Positions 15,162-24,265 of a DNA stretch of 64,000 nucleotides are shown here, piece after piece. The notes under the pieces are model-generated. The model saw only the letters and a list, made by a program, of their open reading frames with translations, was not told the DNA's origin and did not search any database. A program made the position numbers and the translations under genes. Numbering within the stretch: position 1 is the first letter of the stretch; every line of letters starts with the position of its first letter. Source of the DNA: Helicobacter rodentium ATCC 700285 (GTDB taxonomy: Bacteria > Campylobacterota > Campylobacteria > Campylobacterales > Helicobacteraceae). The DNA is taken from contig NZ_JHWC01000006.1 of assembly GCF_000687535.1 (NCBI RefSeq), forward strand, positions 62,001 to 126,000. The letters are read 5' to 3'.

Positions 15162-15344
15162 TATAGTAGCTCTAGTTTGAAAGTGATTTTAAACTTCCAA
15201 ACTTTGAGCCTTACAACCACCTTTTTACACTTCAAAATTTGCATTTCAAAGCTCCAAAGAGTGATATTCTTCCCGCCCACCCAAGCCGTCTTTAAGATTT
15301 TTTATCTTTTTTATGATAAAATGCCTTAAAAGTAATGTAATTAT

Positions 15345-15362
15345 AGTCTATTTTAATAGACT
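15345..15362. promoter_or_regulatory. Repressor operator (perfect palindrome)
   Basis: AGTCTATT-TT-AATAGACT is a perfect 8-bp inverted repeat ending 15 bases before the repressor start, in the divergent control region between the repressor and the early operon. Autoregulatory binding by the S24-type repressor is inferred. Confidence 0.55.
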
Positions 15363-15377
15363 TGTAAAGGTTTGTTT

Positions 15378-16085
15378 ATGGATTTAAGAGAAAGAATAAA
15401 AGCAGCTAGAAATAATCTCGGTATCACACAAGATGAGTTAGCAAAATATAGTGGAATATCTATACAAAATATAAAAAAACTTGAAAGCAAAGAAAACACA
15501 AATCCTACTAACAATACCTTACAAAAACTTGCTATTGCACTAAAAGTTGATAGTGATTATTTTGTCTCCCAATTGTCTCCCAATATTGTCTCCCAATCAA
15601 AAAAAAGTGTCTCCCAATTGTCTCCCAATCAAAAAAAATCTGTCCCTCAATCCAAAAATTTTCCCCAAACCTTAAACGACGATATTGTATCCATTCCATT
15701 TTATGAGGATATAAGAGCAAGTGCAGGAAGTGGGGCATATAATGAAGTAGAAACCGCCGAGCAGCTAAACTTCCCAAAATCTTTTTTGCGTCAATATTTC
15801 GGCATTATCTCTTTTAACAATCTTTCCATTATTATAGGCAGTGGAGATTCTATGTTTCCTACTTTGCCTGAAAACTGCTATCTTGTAATACAACAAGGCA
15901 ATGTAAAAGAGGGAGAAATTTGCGTGGCTAGGATTGAGGACGAACTCTATGTTAAACGCCTCCAAAAACTCCCAAAATTGAAGCTGCTTAGCGATAATAA
16001 AGCCTACGACTCAATAGAATTAGACGGCTCAAACTTTGAAATTATAGGGCGCGTGGTAGGGTATTTTAAAAAGACTTCACTTTGA
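15378..16085 (+). CDS. Phage repressor, HTH plus S24 (LexA-like) peptidase
   Basis: 235 residues from ATG 15378 (AAAGG seven bases upstream). The N-terminal XRE helix-turn-helix (ARNNLGITQDELAKYSGIS) is joined by a low-complexity linker to a LexA/CI-type S24 autoprotease: cleavage-site-like RASAGSG, catalytic serine in GSGDSMFPTL and catalytic lysine in YVKRLQ. RecA-stimulated self-cleavage should induce the prophage. The linker DNA consists of repeated GTCTCCCAATT units. Divergent to the early operon. Confidence 0.88.
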   Translation: MDLRERIKAARNNLGITQDELAKYSGISIQNIKKLESKENTNPTNNTLQKLAIALKVDSDYFVSQLSPNIVSQSKKSVSQLSPNQKKSVPQSKNFPQTLNDDIVSIPFYEDIRASAGSGAYNEVETAEQLNFPKSFLRQYFGIISFNNLSIIIGSGDSMFPTLPENCYLVIQQGNVKEGEICVARIEDELYVKRLQKLPKLKLLSDNKAYDSIELDGSNFEIIGRVVGYFKKTSL

Positions 16086-16140
16086 GAATGCCTCTTAAAT
16101 TTATGGCAATAAGGAGTTGCAATGTTTAATATAATTCTGC

Positions 16141-16150
16141 GGGGGGGGGG
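16141..16150 (+). repeat. Poly-G tract (10 G) upstream of DUF2972-like gene
   Basis: Ten consecutive G between TTCTGC and CATTCTC. It lies in a short frame starting ATG at 16122 (preceded by AAGGAG). With 10 G this frame stops at 16163; with 11 G it would run to a TAG at 16319-16321 that overlaps the ATG of the next gene. Slipped-strand variation is expected for a tract of this length. Confidence 0.8.
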
Positions 16151-16313
16151 CATTCTCTCTTAATTTATTCCCTCTTTTTATATGAAACACCCTTTAATCT
16201 TTTTGTTTATCTCTCTTTCTTTCTCTTTAAGTTTAAATATTTCTCTCTCTTTATAATCCAAAAGCTTAAAATCAATCTCCAACAATCTTTACTTAAGAAT
16301 CAAGGATTCTCAA

Positions 16314-18101
16314 ATGGGTAGAGGTTCTAAAATTTATCACAGATTTGGTTTGAAATGGGCTTTAGCTTATAGATGCAAAAAACTAAAAAGAAAGATTAAG
16401 AACAATACTCCCTTATGCTTACAGAAAACTTTAATGTTTTTTAGGATTTTAAAACTAAAAAATGCTAATAAATTTAAAATTTATAAAATTCTAATACAAT
16501 GCCATTGCATAATAGACAAGCAAAAACATTTAGAATTTATTGCTGAACATTATGAGGAGATAAACTCTTGGCTTAACTCTAAAGAATTTAAAGAAAAATA
16601 TATTAATACCAATCACCCTTATCCTCCTTTATTAAATCCAGAGCGATTGAATGCAAAAGTAGAATCTTGCAAGGACAATAAACTTTCTGCTTTGTCATTG
16701 CGAGGAACGAACCAAGTGAGAGACGAAACAATCCATAATGTTGCATACTTTAAAGATTCCATTGCAGAATCAAGGATGGATAAGATTATAGATTGCCACG
16801 ATTCCACTAACGCAGAATCTTGCAATGATAAATGCCAAAGTATAGAAACAGATTGTAAAGCTCAAAATCTACAATCCCAAAGTAAAAGTGCAGAATCTAT
16901 ACAACCTTATCCTAATCTAAGCTATGAGAGCATACCACCTGAACTTGCTTGGGATTTGAATTTGCCATTGCCTCCGTATTATGGGTTTGTGTATTGGGGA
17001 AGCCACGGGAGTGGAAACACGGGTTTAGCAACATTCTTAAGATATTGTGGAATCTTTGAATGTTATTATGAATCAGATATAGAAGTTAGAGAGATTTATG
17101 GGGAATATTTTGATAGGATAATACAAAAAAGCAAACAAAAACGATTCTCACATCTTACCCTTATTAATCTTACAGATAAACCCAATGGAGATAAATTTTA
17201 TTCCCTCATTTCTTGTGGTTTTTCATTGAATCTTGTAAGAGATCCCATTAGTATGCTAAAAAGCTATATGGGAATGAAAAGATTAGGAAAAGCAAAGAGA
17301 GGAATCACATTGCATTCTGATATGAATGAAGTATGTCAGAATCTTGTAAGATATGATGGCAAGCTTGGAGTTACTCCTGATATTGAGAGGATAAGTTTTT
17401 GGATAAATCTTAGATATTTATGCTTTCACGATACGCAACTTAAAAATGCTCTTATCAATATTCAAGATTCTATTGCTATAGATATGACTGAAATTGTAGG
17501 AGAAAAAACATTTGATACGATATTAAAGTTATCCAAAGAGTTAGGATTCCCTGCACCAAAGGAAAAATACAGAGAGAAGTTTAAGGAAAATATTGCAAAA
17601 TATGGCGCATTGCTCCCATTAACGCTTGTCGTGCAATCACAAAAGCATAGGCTTAGTCTCTATATTCTAGATAGTGTGCATAGGATAGAGGATACTATCT
17701 ATTTAACCAATGTGGCTGCTACAATAATGCGCGAGATAAAGCATTGCTTGGATATTACTCAAGACTTGTTTCATCAATCATATTTTTACGATGGTATTAT
17801 TGTGTGTATTGCTTCAAAGGATTGGGAGATTTTAAAGCGGGACTCCAAAACCTTGCAGGAAGTCAAAGATTATCTTTTGAAATTCATTCCAAGATTGCAA
17901 CAACAAAAAGAAATAGAGGACAAAAAGAAAATTACAGAATCTCAAGTGTTAGAATATTTTAAAGAGCATAAAGATTTAAGAATACAATTCAAACAAGTTT
18001 TAGATGAGCATTTGGCTTATATTAAATCTGTGCGTCCTGACATTGTAGAATCTTGGAAATATTATCAAGAATTTGAAAGAATGTGTGAGGAGTTGGATTA
18101 G
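16314..18101 (+). CDS. DUF2972-like protein (sulfotransferase/P-loop-like) with repeat-derived insertion
   Basis: 595 residues. The core after residue ~205 (PPYYGFVYWGSHGSGNTGLA, then LNLVRDPISMLKSYMG) resembles DUF2972 proteins of Helicobacter and Campylobacter, with a GSHGSGNT P-loop-like turn and an RDP motif reminiscent of sulfotransferase folds; these proteins are often found near surface-glycan genes. Residues ~127-172 are encoded by two palindromic repeats read in frame. AAGGA seven bases before the ATG supports the start. A poly-G tract lies 160 bases upstream. Family assignment is from memory of the motif; activity unknown. Confidence 0.6.
   Translation: MGRGSKIYHRFGLKWALAYRCKKLKRKIKNNTPLCLQKTLMFFRILKLKNANKFKIYKILIQCHCIIDKQKHLEFIAEHYEEINSWLNSKEFKEKYINTNHPYPPLLNPERLNAKVESCKDNKLSALSLRGTNQVRDETIHNVAYFKDSIAESRMDKIIDCHDSTNAESCNDKCQSIETDCKAQNLQSQSKSAESIQPYPNLSYESIPPELAWDLNLPLPPYYGFVYWGSHGSGNTGLATFLRYCGIFECYYESDIEVREIYGEYFDRIIQKSKQKRFSHLTLINLTDKPNGDKFYSLISCGFSLNLVRDPISMLKSYMGMKRLGKAKRGITLHSDMNEVCQNLVRYDGKLGVTPDIERISFWINLRYLCFHDTQLKNALINIQDSIAIDMTEIVGEKTFDTILKLSKELGFPAPKEKYREKFKENIAKYGALLPLTLVVQSQKHRLSLYILDSVHRIEDTIYLTNVAATIMREIKHCLDITQDLFHQSYFYDGIIVCIASKDWEILKRDSKTLQEVKDYLLKFIPRLQQQKEIEDKKKITESQVLEYFKEHKDLRIQFKQVLDEHLAYIKSVRPDIVESWKYYQEFERMCEELD
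16694..16829 (+). repeat. Two palindromic repeats inserted in frame in the DUF2972-like gene
   Basis: A direct-type copy (16694-16745, GTCATTGCGAGG...GAAACAATCCATAATG) and an inverted copy (16785-16829, ATTATAGATTGCCACG...TTGCAATGAT). The second encodes IDCHDSTNAESCNDK, the same frame choice as in MuA. Its inner part is nearly identical to an intergenic copy at 53198-53238. Confidence 0.85.
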
Positions 18102-18443
18102 GTGTCATTGCGAGGCATAGCTAAAACAATCTATAATCTTGCAAACCAAGGTGCTACCACCGCGTCATTGCGAGGAGTGAAATGACGAAGCAATCCATAA
18201 TCAAGCAAAAAATTAGATTCAACAATGGAATCCTTACAAACAGATTCTACATTATAGATTGCCACGAATGCTACGCATTCTCGCAATGACAAAAACAAAT
18301 CTTTACATCGAACAATAGGCGAAGTGAGAGATAAGAAATTTGCGCAGAAAGTGTATGCAAGGTTTAGCGAATTTGTAATCTTAAAATTATTTTTTAGCTT
18401 AAATTTGCCATAATTTCCAAATTAATTTTTAAAAGGGCGCGTA
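18102..18443. repeat. Intergenic palindromic repeats
   Basis: 342-base gap filled by at least three repeat copies: 18104-18142 (decayed), 18164-18206 (GTCATTGCGAGGAGTGAAATGACGAAGCAATCC-type, then ATAATCAAGC) and, inverted, 18251-18290 (inner stem GAATGC/GCATTC, loop TAC). The remaining part before 18444 is A+T-rich and probably contains the promoter of the dihydroorotase-like gene. No gene seen. Confidence 0.8.
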
Positions 18444-19724
18444 ATGATAATCAAAGGTGCGATGGTTTGTGATGCAAATGGAGAGCAAAGGGGCGATGTC
18501 CGAGTTGAAAAAGGAAAAATTGTCGCAGTAGAACGAAGCATTATGCCCAAGAATGGCGAAAAGGTTTTGGAGGCTAATAATCTCGTGTTGCTCCCGGGGG
18601 CTATTGATTTAAACACGCGTGTGCGCAATTCTGTGTTCAGCAAAGAGAATTTGCTTAAACTTTCTTATAAAGCTGCACTTGGAGGAATCTCCCAAGCAAT
18701 CTTGATTCCAGATTGTAAGCCAACTTCAAGCAGTGAATTGGGATTGGAGTTATTAAATGCGTTAAAAGATGAGTTTAAAGCTCAAATTTTAGGAATTTCT
18801 GATGCTGTAAATGAGGAGAATCCAAAATGCTTAAATGAAATTGCAACCCTGCATAAAAAAGGTTCAAAAGGAATTTTTGCAAAGTCTAATACCGATGGTA
18901 ATCTATTAAGACGCGCGTGTGAGTTTGCGTTAATGTTTGATGTGCCAATGTTTTTTTCTTGTGAAGACGAATCTTTAAGTGCAAATGGCGTGATGAACGA
19001 TGGGGAACTCTCTTCAAAACTAGGCTTACCCTCTATTCCAACTTTGAGTGAGACAAAAGAAGTGGCGCAAATGAGCGAAGTTGCAAGATTTATGGGGGTT
19101 AAGGCAGTATTTTTAGCTCTTGCTGCAGAACGAAGTGTAGAGATAATTTGTGAAGCAAAAAATGCAGATATGCAGCCCAAAACTTCAAAAAACAAGAATC
19201 CTAGTCTTTTTTTGCAAACCTCCATTCACCATTTAATGCTTACAGAGGATTTATGTAACCATTATAATACAGCCGCTAAGATTAAGCCGCCATTGAAGTC
19301 TGAAACTACGCGTTCTAAACTTCTGAAGAGAGTTAAAAAGGGAGAAATTGAACTCATCACTTCCTTGCAATCTGCAAAGTCTCAAGCGCAAAAGGATTTG
19401 GCATTTGAAGAAGCTGCTTTTGGGATTGATATGATTGAGTATTTTGTGCCAATGTGCTATACATTGTTTGTTAAAAATGAGAGAATGACTTTAAGCGAAT
19501 TGAGTAAGATTTTAAGTTTGAATCCCGCCCATGCATTGGGATTCTCTGATAAAGGCTTGATTGCTGAAGGTTATGATGCGGATTTGATTTTAATAGACCC
19601 CAAAGAATCCTGTGTAATAGATAGTTTAGATTCTCCTTATAGTGATTGGATATTTTATGGAGCAGTGAAAGAAATGTTTGTTGGTGGTAGGCAGTGTTTG
19701 GGATTCTATGCGGATAACTCTTAG
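18444..19724 (+). CDS. Non-catalytic dihydroorotase paralog (PyrC'/PyrX type)
   Basis: 426 residues with a clear class I dihydroorotase/amidohydrolase fold (PGAIDLNTRVR, IHHLMLTEDL, KPPLKS, NPAHALGF). The metal ligands are gone: the HxH position reads N56-T57-R58, the later His positions read SCED and ALAAE, and the TDHAPH motif reads TSLQSA. Such inactive paralogs in other bacteria (Pseudomonas PyrC') hold aspartate transcarbamoylase together. The catalytic PyrC is at 23261. Scaffold role inferred from family knowledge. Confidence 0.82.
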   Translation: MIIKGAMVCDANGEQRGDVRVEKGKIVAVERSIMPKNGEKVLEANNLVLLPGAIDLNTRVRNSVFSKENLLKLSYKAALGGISQAILIPDCKPTSSSELGLELLNALKDEFKAQILGISDAVNEENPKCLNEIATLHKKGSKGIFAKSNTDGNLLRRACEFALMFDVPMFFSCEDESLSANGVMNDGELSSKLGLPSIPTLSETKEVAQMSEVARFMGVKAVFLALAAERSVEIICEAKNADMQPKTSKNKNPSLFLQTSIHHLMLTEDLCNHYNTAAKIKPPLKSETTRSKLLKRVKKGEIELITSLQSAKSQAQKDLAFEEAAFGIDMIEYFVPMCYTLFVKNERMTLSELSKILSLNPAHALGFSDKGLIAEGYDADLILIDPKESCVIDSLDSPYSDWIFYGAVKEMFVGGRQCLGFYADNS

Positions 19725-19754
19725 TGTAGATAAAATTTAAGGAGCGGTATTGAT

Positions 19755-20591
19755 ATGGAAGCAAAATTTTTATTGCTTTATGAGAGGTTTGAGAATTGGT
19801 TTTTTAGTTTCTTGCCAAATTTTATTAGCGCATTGTTTATTTTGGTGGTTGGATATTATCTCTCTAGGATTCTATCAAAATATATTTCAAAAGCTGTGAT
19901 TAAAGCAACGAAAGATGAAACATTAGGGGAATTTTTAAAAAATGTTGTATTTGTTGCTGTTTTGATTCTAACAATCATCACGGCACTTTCTAATTTGGGT
20001 GTGCAGACAACTTCTATCATCGCAGTTTTAGGAACAGCAGGTTTAGCAATTGCGCTTTCTTTGAAAGATTCATTGTCTAATTTAGCAAGTGGAATCCTGC
20101 TTGTTGTCTTGCGTCATTTTAACAAGGGGGATACGATTTCTGTGGGTTCCATTATAGGTAAAGTGGATTCTATTAATTTGTTTCAAACCAAACTTACAAC
20201 GCCAGATAATCAAATTGTCATTTTACCAAATTCCAGCATTGTAAGTGCGCCTATTATCAATGTGAATGCGAATGCAACGCGTCGTATGGATTTGATTTTT
20301 GGCATTGGTTATGCGAGTGATTTACGCAAGGCAAAGCAAATTTTAGAAGAGATTTTAAAAGACGATGAATATGTCTTAGATGAACCTGCACCTGTGATAG
20401 GGGTGAATGCGCTTAATTCTAGTAGTGTAGATTTGATTGTGCGTTTTTGGGTAAAAAGTGAGAATTTTTTTACAGCGAATATTACAATGCAACAGAAAGT
20501 AAAAATACGCTTTGATGAGGAGGGCATTGAGATTCCTTATAATAAATTGGATATTAACTTAAATCAAGCTTTATTGGGAAATCAACAATAA
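19755..20591 (+). CDS. mscS: MscS-family mechanosensitive channel
   Basis: 278 residues. Two N-terminal membrane helices (residues ~15-40 and 60-85), then the pore-lining glycine/alanine-rich helix (VLGTAGLAIALSLKDSLSNL), the beta domain and an alpha/beta cytoplasmic domain. It opens under hypo-osmotic stress to release solutes. GGAG precedes the ATG and the gene ends against the next start, giving a co-directional run with the deaminase. Confidence 0.9.
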   Translation: MEAKFLLLYERFENWFFSFLPNFISALFILVVGYYLSRILSKYISKAVIKATKDETLGEFLKNVVFVAVLILTIITALSNLGVQTTSIIAVLGTAGLAIALSLKDSLSNLASGILLVVLRHFNKGDTISVGSIIGKVDSINLFQTKLTTPDNQIVILPNSSIVSAPIINVNANATRRMDLIFGIGYASDLRKAKQILEEILKDDEYVLDEPAPVIGVNALNSSSVDLIVRFWVKSENFFTANITMQQKVKIRFDEEGIEIPYNKLDINLNQALLGNQQ

Positions 20592-21859
20592 TGCAAATCA
20601 TTGGTGCAGATTTTGTCGTTCTTTGTGATGCAGAATTTCGCGTTTTTAAAAGAGGCGGAATCTGTTTTGATTCCAAAGAAATTCTAGCCATTGATTCTTA
20701 TGAGGGTTTATGTGCGCAATACAAAGGAGTTCCAAGTCAATATTTTGAATCTTGCGCTATTACACCAGCCCTAGCGAATTTGCATTTGCATTTGGAATTT
20801 AGCCAGAATGCGGGATTGTTGCATTTTGGAAATTTTGGGAAATGGCTTGATAGTGTCCTTGAAAATCGCGAAGTTTTAATGCAAGAAAATTTAGAGGGCA
20901 TTTCTTTAAAGACTGCAATGCAGCAAGGTATTCAAGAATGTTTGCAAAGCGGAGTAGGATTTGTAGGGGCAGTTTCAAGCTATGGATATGATTTAAAGAT
21001 TTTGGCGGATTCTCCTTTGCGTGTGCTTTATTTTAATGAAGTCATTGGCTCAAAAGCGGGAGTTTTAGATTTTTTGTTTCAAAATTTTCTTGCTAGATTA
21101 GAGGATTCTAAATCATTTCAGAGTGAAAGTTTTATTCCAGCTGTCGCGATTCACTCTCCTTATTCTGTCCATTCAAAATTATTAGAAAAAGTATTAGAAG
21201 TCGCACGAAAAGAAAATTTGCCTTTAAGTGTGCATTTTTTGGAATCCCTTGCAGAAAAAGAATGGTTGGAATCTAGCAAAGGATATTTTAAGAGCTTCTT
21301 TAAAAGATTTTTCGGAGAGGAAATAACATCGTTTTATAGCGCACAAAGCTTTTTAGAATTTTTTAAAAATACCAAAAACACCTATTTTGTACATTGTTTA
21401 GAGGCAGATTCTTTGGCATTGGAAACTATTGCTAAAATGCAAGGTAAAATCATCACTTGCCCAAAATCCAATCGCTTATTAAATTCTAAGTTGTTGAATC
21501 CTCGTGCATTAGAGAGATATGGGATTCCATTGTGTTTAGGAACAGATGGCAAAAGCTCTAATGATTCCCTTTCTTTGCTTGATGAATTAAGAATCGCTTT
21601 ATTTGCTTATTGTAATGAACCCTTAGAATCTTTCGCAAGGAAATTGTTGCTTAGCGTAACGCGCAACGCATTTTTAAATACGACTTTCAAGCTTGGTTCA
21701 TTGCAGGTTGGGAACTTGGCGGATTTTGCAGTGTTTAAAATACCAAAGACGAGAGAATTTTTGGCGCAGAATCTGATTTTATATGCAAGGTGGGCAAATG
21801 CGCTTTATATTAATGGTGTGGAGGTTTTAAAAAGAAATGCAGAAACTAACAATCTTTAG
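20591..21859 (+). CDS. Aminofutalosine deaminase (menaquinone, futalosine pathway)
   Basis: 422 residues of the amidohydrolase/TRZ-ATZ type: NLHLHLEFS with H65 and H67 as metal ligands, AIHSPYSVH, VHFLES, and LGTDGKSSND. It resembles H. pylori HP0267, the 6-amino-6-deoxyfutalosine deaminase that converts aminofutalosine to futalosine-type intermediates. Adjacent position to the dihydroorotase paralog is conserved in H. pylori. mqnA lies at 26961. The stop overlaps the phosphohexomutase start by 23 bases. Confidence 0.78.
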   Translation: MQIIGADFVVLCDAEFRVFKRGGICFDSKEILAIDSYEGLCAQYKGVPSQYFESCAITPALANLHLHLEFSQNAGLLHFGNFGKWLDSVLENREVLMQENLEGISLKTAMQQGIQECLQSGVGFVGAVSSYGYDLKILADSPLRVLYFNEVIGSKAGVLDFLFQNFLARLEDSKSFQSESFIPAVAIHSPYSVHSKLLEKVLEVARKENLPLSVHFLESLAEKEWLESSKGYFKSFFKRFFGEEITSFYSAQSFLEFFKNTKNTYFVHCLEADSLALETIAKMQGKIITCPKSNRLLNSKLLNPRALERYGIPLCLGTDGKSSNDSLSLLDELRIALFAYCNEPLESFARKLLLSVTRNAFLNTTFKLGSLQVGNLADFAVFKIPKTREFLAQNLILYARWANALYINGVEVLKRNAETNNL

Positions 21860-23261
21860 AGAATATGATATTCGTGGAATCTATAATGAGGATTTGACGA
21901 GAGAAAATGTTGTGCGCATTGGCTACCTTTTGGGTTTGGAATTGCAGAAACGCGGGGGTAAAAATTTAGGCATAGGATACGATGCGCGTGTGCATTCAGA
22001 AACGATTTTTGATTGGTTTTGTCAAGGTGTGTTTGCAAGTGGTGCAATAGCGTATAATCTTGGTAGGATTCCAACGCCTGTTGGTTATTTCGCATTATAT
22101 AGCACTTTTAATGTAGAATCGCAAACTATGCAACTTGATGGAAGCGTAATGATTACAGGCTCACACAATCCACCCAAATACAATGGTTTTAAAATTACGC
22201 TTTGCAAAGAACCCTTTTTTGGCGAGGAGATTTATGCGTTAGAAAAAGATTTTTACGCACTTAAATTTGAGGAGGTTGCGCAAAAAATTCTAGCAAATGC
22301 AATACCGCAAACACTGAATGTGTTAGACTTGTATATAGAATATTTGTGCAACGCGTTTGCGCATTTAAAGGGCTTGGATTTGCCTATTGCGATAGATTGT
22401 GGCAATGGAATCGCAGGGGTTGGAATCGCAAAGATTTTAGAGCGTTTAGGGATTCCATTTAAAGGTTTATTTCTAAATCCAGATGGCAATTTTCCTAATC
22501 ATCACCCAGACCCGAGTGAGGAGAAAAATCTACAAGCTCTTAAGGCAGAGGTTGGCAAGGTTGGTGGGATTGGTTTTGCTTTTGATGGCGATGGGGATAG
22601 ATTGGCAGTCATTAAGCAAACACAAAATGGAGCAAAAGTCTATAAAGGCGATGAATTGGCGGTTATTTTTGCACATACGATTCCAAACCCCATTGTAATT
22701 GGAGAGGTAAAGTGTTCGTTGAATATGTATGAAAGCATTGACAAAATCGGGCAAAGCATTATGTATAAAACAGGGCATAGCAACCTTAAAGTAAAACTAA
22801 AAGAAAGTGGCGCACATATGGCATTTGAAGTCAGTGGGCATATCTTTTTCAATGATAGGTATTTTGGGTTTGATGACGCAACTTATGCTGCATTGCGCGT
22901 GTTGGAGTTGCTTAAAACAAGCGGTTTAGCATTTGATAAAGTGCTAGAATCTTTGCCTAAGTTGTATTCTACGGACGAAATGAAAATTCAAACAAGTGAA
23001 GAGGAAAAATTCATTCTAGTAGAGAAGTTAAAAGAGTGTTTGGAGAATCCCTCTAAATTGTCTCGTGATTTTCCTAGAATCGTTAAGATTCTCTCTATTG
23101 ACGGAGTGCGTGTGATTTTTGAGGAAGGTTGGGGGCTTGTGCGCGCAAGCAATACAACCCCTGTGCTTGTAACCCGTTTTGAAGCAAAAAGCAATGAGGC
23201 TTGTAAGCTTTATCAAGACGCACTTTTGGGATTGTTAGATTCCATAAAAAAGGAATTATAA
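21837..23261 (+). CDS. Phosphomannomutase/phosphoglucomutase
   Basis: 474 residues of the alpha-D-phosphohexomutase family. The phosphoserine loop is TGSHNPP with S109, the Mg-binding loop FDGDGDR at residues 249-255, and the sugar-binding EVSGH motif near residue 326. It interconverts 6- and 1-phosphohexoses for LPS and glycan precursors. Overlaps the upstream gene and abuts pyrC. Confidence 0.88.
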   Translation: MQKLTIFREYDIRGIYNEDLTRENVVRIGYLLGLELQKRGGKNLGIGYDARVHSETIFDWFCQGVFASGAIAYNLGRIPTPVGYFALYSTFNVESQTMQLDGSVMITGSHNPPKYNGFKITLCKEPFFGEEIYALEKDFYALKFEEVAQKILANAIPQTLNVLDLYIEYLCNAFAHLKGLDLPIAIDCGNGIAGVGIAKILERLGIPFKGLFLNPDGNFPNHHPDPSEEKNLQALKAEVGKVGGIGFAFDGDGDRLAVIKQTQNGAKVYKGDELAVIFAHTIPNPIVIGEVKCSLNMYESIDKIGQSIMYKTGHSNLKVKLKESGAHMAFEVSGHIFFNDRYFGFDDATYAALRVLELLKTSGLAFDKVLESLPKLYSTDEMKIQTSEEEKFILVEKLKECLENPSKLSRDFPRIVKILSIDGVRVIFEEGWGLVRASNTTPVLVTRFEAKSNEACKLYQDALLGLLDSIKKEL

Positions 23262-24265
23262 TGGAACAAATTACACTTCAATCTCCTTTGGATATGCATT
23301 TGCATTTGCGTGATGGAGAGATTTTAAAGATTGTCTCTAAATATACTGCTCAAAGCTTTAGCAATGCTTTGGTTATGCCTAACCTCAATCCGCCCATTTT
23401 AAATGTGGATTCTGCACTTGCCTATCAGACAAGAATCTTAAATGTATGTGGCGATAGGAGTTTTAATCCGATAATGTCTTTATATCTTACCGAGAAATTA
23501 GATAGAGCAGAATTGCAAAAAGCAAAAGAAAAAGGAATCCACTTTCTTAAACTCTACCCTAAAGGCGCAACAACAGGGAGTGAAAATGGAGTAAGCGAAA
23601 TTTTAAATGATAAAATTTTAGAAATTTTAGAAATCGCACAAGAGCTAGGTTTGATTCTAAGCATTCACGGAGAAAGCAATGGCTTTGTGATGGAGCGAGA
23701 GGTGGAATTTCATACGATTTTTGCGGAACTTGCGCAAACTTTTCCTCGCCTAAAAATTATTTTTGAACATTTAAGCGATAGTCGCTCCATTGAGATTGTA
23801 GAAAAGTATTCTAATCTTTATGCAACCCTCACATTGCACCATATTAGCTTAAGTTTAGATGATGTGATAGGTGGCGCACTAAATCCGCATACTTTTTGCA
23901 AACCAATCTTGAAAACCCCAAAGGATAGAGACGCGCTTTTGCAGGTTGCTTTAAGTGCGCATAAAAAATTCTCATTTGGAAGCGATTCTGCTCCACATTT
24001 GCAAGTAAATAAGGAGAGTTCTAAGGGGGCTGCAGGTATTTTTAGTGCCCCGATTCTTTTACCAGCACTTGCAACGCTTTTTGATAAACATAAAAGGCTA
24101 GAGAATTTAGAGCAGTTTGTCAGTGGCAATGCACAAAAAATCTATGGAATCAAGGCAATAAAAAAAGAAGTGAAGCTTGTTAAAAAGCAAATGATTGTCC
24201 CACAAAACATTGAGGGAATCGTTCCGCTTTATGCGGGTAAAACATTGGATTGGAGTTTTGTTTAA
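23261..24265 (+). CDS. pyrC: Dihydroorotase (class II, catalytic)
   Basis: 334 residues. Metal ligands H13 and H15 in [10 protein letters not shown], the carboxylated lysine in FLKLYP (K97), later histidines in SIHGES and LTLHHIS and the catalytic Asp in SFGSDSAPH are all present, unlike the paralog at 18444. It cyclises carbamoyl aspartate in pyrimidine synthesis. The stop overlaps the coaD start (TAATG). Confidence 0.93.
   Translation: MEQITLQSPLDMHLHLRDGEILKIVSKYTAQSFSNALVMPNLNPPILNVDSALAYQTRILNVCGDRSFNPIMSLYLTEKLDRAELQKAKEKGIHFLKLYPKGATTGSENGVSEILNDKILEILEIAQELGLILSIHGESNGFVMEREVEFHTIFAELAQTFPRLKIIFEHLSDSRSIEIVEKYSNLYATLTLHHISLSLDDVIGGALNPHTFCKPILKTPKDRDALLQVALSAHKKFSFGSDSAPHLQVNKESSKGAAGIFSAPILLPALATLFDKHKRLENLEQFVSGNAQKIYGIKAIKKEVKLVKKQMIVPQNIEGIVPLYAGKTLDWSFV

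Larger units (their letters stand above)
1..16110. mobile_element. Mu-like transposable prophage, partial
   Basis: The block carries MuA-type DDE transposase, MuB ATPase, Gam, GemA (gp16), Mor, a Mu gp29-like portal, a Mu F-like head protein and a Mu G-like morphogenesis protein, so it is a transposable phage. Early genes run leftward from 15.1 kb and the repressor diverges at 15.4 kb, as in Mu left ends. Late genes at 1-3.6 kb run rightward toward the early operon, with accessory genes between, which differs from classical Mu but is compatible with the rearranged Mu-like elements known in Campylobacterota (for example CJIE1). The right boundary is inferred to lie just after the repressor, around 16.09-16.13 kb; exact TG/CA ends and the 5-bp target duplication could not be fixed. 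The other end lies before position 1. Confidence 0.9.

Noticed and set aside
18102-18443. CRISPR array
   Set aside because: Repeats are palindromic, imperfect, in both orientations and irregularly spaced, and there are no cas genes.
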